The translations under genes and the position numbers were made by a program. A model generated the notes under the pieces. That model saw only the letters and a list, made by a program, of their open reading frames with translations. It was not told the origin of the DNA and made no database searches. This document shows positions 24,169-34,300 of a DNA stretch of 64,000 nt, in pieces. Within the stretch, counting starts at the first letter, position 1; every line of letters starts with the position of its first letter. This DNA is from Nissolia schottii (lineage: Eukaryota; Streptophyta; Magnoliopsida; Fabales; Fabaceae): NCBI GenBank assembly GCA_003254905.1, contig QANU01012846.1, positions 236,013-300,012 of the forward strand. The letters run 5' to 3'.

Positions 24169-25545
24169 CACTACATGTACACCCAAAAATGATACACCAT
24201 ATATACACTCGTATTATAATACGGTAGGCCCCTCAAATAACTGTCTCGTCCACTTTCTCTCTCACTCTCAGCCACACGCATGTGAACTCACGCACATCAG
24301 AAAACCTTCCCGCTTCCACTTCATTCTATTTTCTCTCTTCTCTCGTCACTCTCATCTCTCATCACTATCATCCTTCGTTCTTTCTTCACTCTCGTCATTA
24401 TCATCTCTCATCCCCCTCTTCACTCTCGTACTCATATAAAAGGTTGTGCATTCAAATCACATTTATCAGATTCTGCACTAAAATCTGATATGTTTGAATA
24501 AAATCACAGTGCTGTGAACAAGTGCTTAATGTTTGTGCACAAGGTCATATAATGTTTGTGCACATATTCATATAATGTTTCTACACTAAAAATCTGATAT
24601 CATAATCTTCAAAAATACTTAACTATGCATTAAGTAATATGCATAGATGTAAAATGTATGCATTAGAATGTATACAAGTGTATGTACACATGTATGTGAA
24701 CTAATTTTTATAAACTTTGTCCACTAAAAATGTATAAAGATTGTGAACTTATTTATGTTTGAATAAAATCACAGTGCTGTGAACAAGTGCTTAATGTTTG
24801 TGCACAAGGTCATATAATGTTTGTGCACTAAAAATTTGATATCATAATCTACAAAAATACTTAATTATACATTAAGTAATATGCATAGATGTAAAATTTA
24901 TGCATTAAAATGTATAAAAGTGCGTGTACACATGTATGTGAACTAATTTTCATAAACTTTGCCCACTAAAAATGTATAAAAATTGTGAACTTATTTATGT
25001 TTGAATAAAATCACAGTGCTGTAAACAAGTGCTTAATGTTTGTGCATAAGATCATATAATGTTTGTGCACATCGTCATATAATGTTTGTGCACTAAAAAT
25101 CTAATATCATAATCTACAATATTACGTTGTGCATTCTATTCAGATTTCATATTCTGCAACATAGACCCTTACCACCATTGTTAAAGATAGATTTCATCTA
25201 TTTTAAAAAGAAAACCAGCATTTTATCATCTTAATTCCATTTTAATCAAATTTGACATGATAAGAGGATGAAGATGAGGAGGATGAGAAGGATGATGATG
25301 ATGAGAGGATGAAAGAATGACGAGGATGACGATGATGAACATAACAGAACAAGGGTTAAAGATGAGAGGATGAGAGGTTGAAGATGATAAGTGAAAACGA
25401 TGACGAGAACGGGGTTCGGGGTTGGGCGCGCGTTGTGTATAAATATACGTTTTACGTATAATCATCATTAATTACGTATAAAACCGTATAAAAGAGGGGT
25501 GTATGTATGGGTATATCATTTTGGGGTGTACATGGAGCATTTTTG
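24169..25545. mobile_element. Non-autonomous Mutator-type element, 1.4 kb
   Basis: The termini are long imperfect inverted repeats: CACTACATGTACACC, then AATGATACACCATATATACA on the left. On the right (reversed) they read CTCCATGTACACC, then AATGATATACCCATACATAC. A perfect 9-bp duplication TTATTTATA flanks the element (24160-24168 and 25546-25554), the size made by Mutator transposases. Inside each end is a TCATC-rich tract, complementary in sense between the two sides. The centre holds a tandem array (separate entry). There is no transposase. Confidence 0.75.
24491..25113 (+). repeat. Tandem array of a unit near 250 bp, 2.5 copies
   Basis: The word TGTTTGAATAAAATCACAG starts units at 24491, 24756 and 24998, giving periods of 265 and 242 bp. 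Each unit carries GTGCTTAATGTTTGTGCAC and CACTAAAAATCTGATATCAT, then ACATGTATGTGAACTAAT. Length differences come from one or two copies of a CATATAATGTTTGTGCAC sub-repeat. The array fills the middle of the Mutator-type element. Confidence 0.8.
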
Positions 25546-25554
25546 TTATTTATA

Positions 25555-26840
25555 ATCATTTATTTTTTTTATACCTATTATGGGTACTTGTACCAGTTAG
25601 AATTTAAATCTCTATGAGTTTTCATATTCATCTACAAAATAAAAAATAAAAAATAAAAAAATCACTCAAATATAGTACCTTACAATATTATTAATGAAAA
25701 ATCACAATTTATTTATTAATGAAAAATCACAATTTAAATTAATAAAATATATAATCAAAATCCAATGACGTAAATATAAATAAACTACGGTATTTTGTTT
25801 TTATATTTATATTGATAAAGATATTTATGTAACATTGTATACTAATATATAATTAGCAGATATTCATGGATCGAGTATCTAATCTTCGTATTCATACTTA
25901 TTAGCAAATAGGCATAGATACTTGTATCCGGGAGTATGAATATTGCGATATATTTGTATTCGTTGTAAGTAATATTTGTGGATTCAAGTTTGTGAATATT
26001 TTTATCATCTTTACTTTAAAGGATTAGATAAATTTATATATCATCTACTAAATTGACTCTCACGTTAAAAAATTAAAATCAAATTTACGTTCTTTTAGTG
26101 AATGCAAGTTGTGAATTTATCAATTATACCAGTCATTTTAACCAACTCCAAGAAAAGTTGTGGACTTACGTTCAATCAATTTTTTTTTTTTGAAAAAAAA
26201 AAAGAAAAATAAATGAGACAATCTAATTTAGCAACCCTTAATCACATAATTTTTTTACTGTTAATTCTCAATTGTTGTTGGAGCAACAAGATAGATCTCT
26301 AATCAGTTGACATATGAATAAAATAAGAACGTTTGAAATCGACATCAGCTCTAGTGAAGAAGACGACGACAACAACACGAGGGCAGAGAAGGAGAACGAA
26401 GGCGGTGGTGAAACGGAATAACCAAGCCATTTGAACGAGAGCGAAGAAGACAAGAGCGAAGAAGGATTTAGTCGAGTTCCACATACACGATTAGAAGAGG
26501 TATCGACTGAGTCCAATGACAACGAACAGGTATATTTCACAGCAAGTAGGACATACATGGGTGTATGATTACAGAAAAACAGAGGGCAAGGTTGGCCAAG
26601 CGGTGTCCTAAGGTGAAGAAGAATCAGAAGCCAATGACTCAGACAAGAAACAAAAGGCGACGAGCTTCAAGGAGATTCTCTCCAAGGCACTACTGAAATT
26701 GCATGGAAAGTGAGGGGAGAAACTTTTGCAGTGAAAAAGGGCGAGCATTATTGGTTTGACGGATACAGAGAAATAGTCTTTGAATTAGTTGTGGTGAAGC
26801 TAAAGGATTGAGGTGAAGAACCATTCTATGGTGAGAATGT
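25555..26840. other. Spacer with an unrecognised coding-like fragment
   Basis: The first 700 bases are AT-rich. From about 26340 to 26811 the sequence turns GA-rich and more codon-like. A frame ending at TGA 26811 reads a stretch of about 57 residues including EIAWKVRGETFAV and GEHYWFDGYREIVFEL, opened by no clear ATG. It may be a captured or decayed gene piece. I do not recognise the family and do not assign a function. Confidence 0.3.
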
Positions 26841-27260
26841 CAATACTCTTTAATATAACTAATTATTCTAATTTTTATACTAAATTATAAAAAATGAGAA
26901 TTCCCTTTTAAAATTTTGATATTATTTAGAGTTAAGATAAAATATATATAATTATAATAATGATATTGATATAAATAATATCATAATATTATAATAATTA
27001 ATATTATATTTTTTATTTCTAAATATTAATCTAAATCTAAGGCTAAGATTAATAAGTAAAAAGAAAAGAATATAATTCAAATTGTTATATATATTATATG
27101 TTCTTTATGTTTTGTCCTAGAATTAAAAAAATAATAATAATATTTTTTTCTATGTTCGTAATAATTTAATTTTGTTCTGAATAGCTAATATTAAACAGTT
27201 AATAACTAAGATCCCACTAGTTTATTAAATTCCTATGCATGCGCATCTTCTATTATATGA

Positions 27261-27333
27261 GCCCGCTTAGCTCAGAGGTTAGAGCATCGCATTTGTAATG
27301 CGATGGTCATCGGTTCGATTCCGATAGCCGGCT
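27261..27333 (+). tRNA. trnT-UGU: Plastid trnT-UGU copy in nuclear DNA
   Basis: The 73-nt sequence begins GCCCGCTTAGCTCAGAGG, carries the anticodon arm CATCGCATTTGTAATGCGATG with UGU, and ends with the T arm GGTTCGATTCC and AGCCGGCT. As far as I recall it equals the plastid gene. With rps4 300 bp downstream on the same strand it reproduces the plastid order trnT-rps4. In a nuclear setting it is almost surely not used. Confidence 0.85.
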
Positions 27334-27606
27334 TTTCCTTTTTGTTTTTATTTTTACAAAATGGATAATGTCTTTTTAGGCATAAAAAAATTGAGGTAGT
27401 TCGATCTATGTAGAACAACTCAAGAAAAGAACTCCCCTTTTTCCTCTATACAATAGAATGAATAAGGTTCAGATATTGATAGAATTCATAAAATTCTTCT
27501 CTGTACTACAATACTTTAGTGGATTTCACTTCATTTATCATATGTGTGATTTAGTTTAGTTTTATTTTTTTTTTTAGGAAATTCTCAATTAAAAAAAGGA
27601 GTCTTT

Positions 27607-28177
27607 ATGTCACGTTACAGAGGGCCTCGTTTCAAAAAAATACGCCGTTTGGGGGCTTTACCCGGACTAACTAATAAAAAGCCTACAGTCGGAAGCGAAC
27701 TTCGAAACCAATCGCGCTCCGGTAAAAAATCTCAATATCGTATTCGTTTAGAAGAAAAACAAAAATTGCGTTTTCATTATGGTCTTACAGAACGACAATT
27801 GCTTAAATACGTTCGTATCGCCGGAAAAGCGAAAGGGTCAACCGGTCAGGTTTTACTACAATTACTTGAAATGCGTTTGGATAACATACTTTTTCGATTG
27901 GGTATGGCTTCGACTATTCCTCAAGCCCGCCAATTAGTTAACCATAGACATGTTTTAGTTAATGGTCATATAGTAGATATACCAAGTTATCGCTGCAAAC
28001 CCCAAGATATTATTACAGCAAAAGATGAACAAAAATCTAGAACTCTCGTTCAAAATTATCTTGATTCAGCCCCTCGTGAGGAATTGCCAACCCATTTGAC
28101 TCTTCATCCATTCCAATATAAAGGATTAGTAACTAAAATAATAGATAGTCAATGGGTTGGTTTGAAAATAAATGAAT
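27607..28177 (+). pseudogene. rps4: Plastid rps4 copy, 3' end missing
   Basis: The frame opens [20 protein letters not shown] and continues with the full S4 RNA-binding part ([20 protein letters not shown], then [10 protein letters not shown]). It ends near VGLKINE, about 12 residues before the usual C-terminus. At that point the sequence has an N (28178) and switches to unrelated nuclear-type DNA. About 190 residues are open with no stop, so the insert is recent or the join is an assembly artefact. Plastid spacer probably extends left of trnT, perhaps to about 26850, but AT-richness hides that border. Confidence 0.9.
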
Positions 28178-28179
28178 NT

Positions 28180-28480
28180 CGCCACCCTTGTTGGCAATTT
28201 TAAGCCAAATTCGTCTCCCTCGTTGGCGAATCCTGCGTGGCGCGGATGCTACGTCAGCTCAAACCGTGGTAGTTTGGTAAAATGTTTTGAAACGAGGGTA
28301 TTTTGGTAATTAGTTCCTACAGTAAGGGTAAAAGAGTAAAAAACTCAGTTTTGTATCTTTTAAGAATTTTTTAAAGAGTGAGTTTTTAATGAGGTTTGGT
28401 TTGTAGCTTCTCGTGTTTGCTTTCTGTTGGGGGTTAGTCTGTTGGTCGTCTTTTGTCCAATTTGAGTTTGATAATAAATT
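28180..28480. other. Repeat-like segment after the plastid junction
   Basis: A GC-richer stretch with TTGTTGGCAAT and CGTTGGCGAATCC, then GATGCTACGTCAGC, follows the N directly. The composition differs from both the plastid piece and the AT-rich spacer beyond. It reminds me of plant transposon ends, but I cannot place the family. Confidence 0.3.
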
Positions 28481-28879
28481 TTGGATTACCCATAAAATAA
28501 AATAAAAAAGTCATTGTTTTCTCTTAATCCATCTTCAATAATATAGAAAACTCTAAACGAATTAAAGCAAGAGGTTTATTTTAATTTATGAATCAAAGCA
28601 ATAAATTTATCTTACGCCAAAAGCAACTTAAATATATCATCTTTAACTTAGTTTGACATTTATAGGGTTTTTTAAACGCAAAAACATTTAGTATGAGTAA
28701 AAAAAAAGTTTATTTGAAATTGTTTGTTTAATAAGAATTACACTCTAAATGGCTAAATTATACTATTCCTGGAAACTTTTGATTCCCTCATCTAAAATGT
28801 GTAACAATTTAATATTTTTAATATAAATGTACATTTGCTAATATGGGATGGTTAAGAACTTAAGATAATGCAAGCTTTA

Positions 28880-29480
28880 GGTTTGGTAAGACTTTTTATG
28901 AGGTTTTCCTCTCATTAAAAAGCACAATCTCATTAATGGATGTGAAAAATTTGTTGGTGGGTGATTTATAATTATCTTTGTAAGTGCTCAAAGAGTTTGG
29001 AAACATGACTTGATCACGAAGGGAACCAATGCCTACCTTCACTTAAATTTTAAAAAAAATGCACAATCCAAGCTTTTGTGTTTGATAAATAAAAACGTTG
29101 GATAACGTTTGCTCCCGCTTTTTGAATGTTAGAAGAGGTGTTATTGGGAGCTTTCGATTTTTTTTTTCCGAAACTGGAGTTGACTCTCTAAAATTTAAAA
29201 AAATTAAATTTTTTTTAATTTTAAAAAAAAAATCAATTTTGTCATTCAATAATTAATGAAATGTTAAAATAAAAATCATCTTTTACTTTTATATCCATTA
29301 TAATTATTTTTTATTTTAAGAGCAACTTAACAATATATTTACTAAACATCATTTTTATAACTTTGGCTTATTTAAAATAATTTTGACATTATTTTACTAA
29401 ACAATATTATTATAATTTTTTAATAGCAACTTTTAAAAAATTCATGAACAACGTTTAGAAAATCATAGCATTACCAAACA
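28880..29480. mobile_element. Second, longer PIF/Harbinger-type MITE
   Basis: It starts GGTTTGGTAAGAC after TTA and ends ATTACCAAACA, the inverse of the start. The inside matches the element at 1732-2171: both hold GTTTGATAAA near the left and TTTACCAAACAATATTA or TTTACTAAACAATATTA near the right, followed by AGCA-TTTT. The right target copy is not clear (AAA instead of TTA). It is about 600 bp and non-coding. Confidence 0.55.
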
Positions 29481-31360
29481 AAGTATAGACCCTCTAATCA
29501 TCGTGTTTGAGTTGAAGTTATTCAAGTAATACTGTTGGAGTGTTGTGAGCACGTACGTGTTGGCAATCATGTCGTTTGACATGCTAAGACATTCGTTTAC
29601 ACTAAAATGAACTAAACTATACAAGTATGTTCTCATTTATGAGGAGAAAAATGCTATTTTTTTCAAAATAAAGAAAAAAGGACAACAAATATCATAGAAA
29701 GAAAATGTAATCTACTCTCTTATTATAAGTTCCCATTATATGGTAGCAGTTCATAAATGCTTTTCCATTTTAGAGAGAAGTGGTTAAATTTTAAGTGTAC
29801 GTATAAAATGGACAAAGGATCAATTAAGTTACAGAATAAGACCTCACAACAGGAAAGGTGAAAAGAATGCAAATTAATGTGGGTATTTTTATTTTTTATC
29901 ATCATATCGTATCATTTGATAGAGTGTAAAAGCAACCACCAGTTGCTGGCTTAATTGCATATATATTATTTTTCTTTAGGTGAATGTTATGCAAAATGTA
30001 TTAAAACATAATTATAGAATATGATCTATACTATTTGTTTTTAGTATTTACTAAAGGATTTTTTTTCAAGTGCATGAGTAATTTTTAAATTGTTAAATCA
30101 ATTAATTAAATTATTTTTTAATCATGTCTCAATCTTCTAAAAAAAAATTTCCTCAATCTCATTCATCTCACCTTCACTTCAAGAAAAAAAAGATTGAACA
30201 CTCATTTTCAACAGCAACATTTAATTGTCACAACTAATCCCAGGCTTGACAAACACGTAAATCATTAAAACATTCGCGTGCATGCGACCCACGAAAATAC
30301 TTACTCGTATTAATAAATTGACACATCTTAGTATTAATTTAGTAAATTTTAAAAAAGATTGAATATAAACTAAATATTTTGTTAATAAGTGTATTTATTA
30401 AAAAACTTAAAGTAGAATGTTTTGTGAACATTAAATTATTTTATTTTATTTAAGACGTATCAATTTAATTTTTCTAATAAAATTATACCCTCGTCTAATA
30501 TTATACGTTATTTTTTACAAATGCATACAAAAAATAATTAATTTGTATCCATTTAAAAAAATTAAGTATTTAGAATTATGCTCCAATAATTAATACAATA
30601 GTAAAGAGCTTATAATAAATAAGAATATAATTTAAAAAAATTAACACTTATATAATTTAATTAAATAACAATTAATTTTGAAAAAAATTTAAATGAAAAA
30701 TGGACGCTGAATAAGCATTTGTTAAGTAAACCATAAACTTAAATGAATTTTACTAAAAATACCCTTATAACGCTTGTTAAAAATATAAAAATAGAAAATT
30801 TATATTAAAAAGAAATAAAAATTGTATGCGCATTAACACATTGGTTAGAAAACCCAACTTAAATTCGTAAAAAAAATGATTAGAAAGATGAAATAACAAA
30901 GAGGGAGTGAGTGCCCGCCGTCAGCATGCACCCAGCGTCCCGCGCTGCCTGCGTAAACAAATCGTTTACAAAAAGAAAATGCGCCTACAAGAAACATGAA
31001 ATACGATACGAGTATGACAAATCACAAAATATCAACGTTCACTTGCATTCACAAGAAAAATGTAGAGACCCTCAACACCCGTTACACCTATACACGCCAA
31101 CATGAAAAATAAAAGCGTTAACTGCAGCCACTCACTCTCTCGAGCGAAGCCTGCAGATCTTAATATATCCGTCCAAAATCATGACGAGTGTGGCCAATAT
31201 TTCCAGCCTCAGATATTTCCAATTTCCAAAATTGCCCGCGCCAAAGTGAAAGCCATCATTGTGGCTCTCGAAACAAGGTCCATTATAATAAGAATCCAAA
31301 ACACCTCTCGAGAGAGAAGAAGGAGAACGTTCGAGAAAAGCGCGTTTCTGAGAGAGGAGA
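29481..31360. other. AT-rich upstream region of squalene synthase
   Basis: No gene is visible apart from a Stowaway-like MITE at 30489-30711. The last 80 bases before the start codon are purine-rich (GAGAGAGAAGAAGGAGAACG), which looks like a transcribed leader. Open frames at 30911-31506 overlap the true exon 1 in other frames and are shadows. Confidence 0.5.
30489..30711. mobile_element. Stowaway-like MITE
   Basis: The left end is CCCTCGTCTAATATTATACG after TA; the right end reversed reads TTCAGCGTCCATTTTTCATT, again followed by TA. The inner part (AGCTTATAATAAATAAGA, then TTAAATAACAATTAATTTT) matches the element at 44921-45211, so they belong to one family. Confidence 0.45.
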
Positions 31361-34300
31361 ATGGGGAGTTTGGGAGCGATTCTGAAACATCCAGACGACT
31401 TCTTCCCGCTGCTGAAGCTGAAGATGGCGGCGAGGCAGGCCGAGAAGCAGATCCCTCGGGACCCGCACTGGGGATTCTGCTACTCCATGCTCCACAAGGT
31501 TTCTAGAAGCTTCGCCCTCGTCATTCAGCAGCTCGGCACCGAGCTTCGCAACGCCGTGAGTTTTGATTTCCTTGCGTTTTTTTTTTTAGCGTTTCGATCT
31601 TTGAATCCGCGATTCGATTTTTTTTTTCGATGAATCTGTTTTGGATTTTCTGTGGTTTGCATTGTTTGTAATTCGAATCAGATGCCTGTGGTTTTTTCTT
31701 TTTTGCAGGTTTGCATATTTTATTTGGTTCTTCGTGCACTGGATACCGTTGGTAGGTTTTCATGTATCTTGAAAAATCGTGATGTTCCTTGTTCATTAGT
31801 TCATGTCTCGTAGTTTATGATGATGATGACGATATTCGGCATAATGCATGTTACGATGATTGTCATCCATAGGCTTTGGAAAATTCTTGCTATTGATACG
31901 TTGGTTGTTGTATATCTGACCATTAATTTTGAAATTATAAGCAAATTGTGCATGGATTCAATTATGATGCTGTGTGGAAACTGTTCTTTCTCAGTCCTTA
32001 TTAATCTATTGCACATATTGCGGCTGTTGCTGTTGAATGATATGTATTTGAACCTCAAACCATTTTGTAGGAGGAGTGGTCGATTCTTCAGAATTTAAGA
32101 TTGCTTCTTAGACTGTCTACATTGTTGTAACTCCTTTTGTTTTCTTGTTTTTCCTTTGTCAGAGGATGATACCAGCGTAGCTGTGGACGTCAAGGTGCCA
32201 ATCCTAATAGCTTTTCATCGCCACATATATGATCGTGATTGGCACTTTTCATGTAAGTGTGTCTTTCTTTGTGCTCCTTTCATTAAGGAAAAAAATTGAT
32301 GGTACGTAAGATAAGGTTCATTATAATTCTATCAACCTTCTTCCAGCCTGTTGTTTCCTCCAATTGTAATTGTTCAATTTAGTCATATCAAACTTATCTA
32401 TGTCCAAGATTGCATTGAACTTTGGACTACATTTATTACTTCCCTTAGAAATTGCTTCTAGTGATAATAAAGGTAACCTTCATCTATCTTTAGAAAGAAT
32501 GGTTTATGGTTACACCTCAAATTTAATTGATGCTGATCTACATGTTAATTCTTTTTAATGTAACAAGGTGGCACAAAGGATTACAAAGTTCTGATGGACC
32601 AGTTTCATCATGTTTCAACTGCTTTTCTGGAACTTGGAAAGAAGTCAGTTCTTGCTCTTGCACATTTACGTAAATTGAACTTTAATATTCCGTGGTATTT
32701 GTAGTTTTCTTCTTGTTTCTGTTTATCTTCATCCTTGGTCCAATCAGCAGCAGCAGCACTATGGGTTTTATTTCCCGTTTTCTGCTTATTATTTTTTATT
32801 ATTGTTGTGGCATGCTGTTGGTGTGGAGATTGTCAACGTCTTGCATGTTCAGAAGTAGTTATAACTAATATATTTATCATTGACAATAATATTGATCGAT
32901 AAGCATAGTGTTCTGTGTTTATGATTGATAAGTATTGTCAATTGCTTCCATGTTATATTGCATTTGTATTTTTTCTGTTGCTAGTCCATTCCTAGTAATA
33001 CTACTTCACTTGGTTGTTGCTACCATTGCATGTAAAATATTTTTGGGACTAAAAGAGGGTCTCACTCTCTAATTTGTCTGTGTATTCTTATTTTTCAAAT
33101 TGAATATCTGTGCTAGTGTCTGTGAGATGATTGTAGATTCACTGCTTTCATTAGCTTCTCTTAGTTGTATATGTTTTTGGAGTTATTGCTGTACACTCTA
33201 CGATGTGCAATTAAATGTTGGTCAATTACTTCTGCAGCTATCAGGAAGCAATTGAGGACATTACTAAAAGGATGGGTGCTGGAATGGCCAAATTTATTTG
33301 CAAGGAGGTCTGTCATACATGTTATATATATTCTTGACATTTTCATAGTTCTATTGGCTTAATTAAAGTTAACATGTTTAGCCTCAGACTAATGGGGCAT
33401 TGTATAAAGTTTGTTATTCCTTTGGGCGGATATCTCATAGTTTCTAGTTTTTATTGCTGTTGACTTTTGGTGCTTCAAACTTATTAAGATTTTTGTTTGG
33501 TGGACAAAAGTTTATGTGGGAGTTGGGGGGTCGAGTGGGCGTGTAACGAAGGTCGGAGAAGCAGAGTTACTTCACTGCAACATTTTCTTAATAATTTGAT
33601 GTTATATTATTGTCAGTGTATCTATCCTAAATTCTTATTTGCAGAGCACTCTGCCGCATAGGAATTTCTGCCATATTTCCAATAGAGAAAGTTCATATTG
33701 ACTTACACCAGGCGATTTCTTTTCTAATTTGCAGGTAGAAACGGTTGATGACTATGATGAATATTGTCACTATGTGGCAGGACTTGTTGGCCTAGGTTTA
33801 TCAAAGCTTTTCCATGGCTCTGGTTTAGAAGTTCTGGCTTCAGATTACCTGTCCAATTCAATGGGTTTGTTTCTTCAGGTATTATGACGATACTATTTAG
33901 AAAAACAGTATATTCATAATTATTTACTTCCATTTCAGCTGAGAACCTTTTGATATTGCAGAAAACAAACATTATTCGAGATTATCTAGAAGACATCAAT
34001 GAGATCCCCAAGTCACGCATGTTTTGGCCTCGTGAAATCTGGAGTAAATATGTTGACAAACTTGAGGTTTGTCTGTGAATTTATATTTACTCCACCATTA
34101 GGATCCTCACATGTTACACGTTAACATGAGAGGGTCATATTATGAGAGAGAGACACAAATTTTGTTATCATATGATCCACCATTTTTTGTGTTGATTCAT
34201 CAATTTTGTTTGTGTTTCTCTCTCATAACATGACCCTCTCGTGTGAAGTGACTAACATGATAGGATCCTGACGTTACTTTCTAATCTATGCCATTCTTTC

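Noticed and set aside
24491-25113. CRISPR-like or satellite array
   Set aside because: The units are long, only 2.5 copies, without unique spacers, and lie inside a Mutator-type element of a plant genome.
27607-28177. rps4 as a working nuclear ribosomal protein gene
   Set aside because: It has no transit peptide, is next to plastid trnT in plastid order, and lacks the last residues; it is a plastid DNA copy.
31102-31506. 134-aa frame covering the squalene synthase leader
   Set aside because: It is an out-of-frame reading through the leader and exon 1; the true frame starts at 31361.
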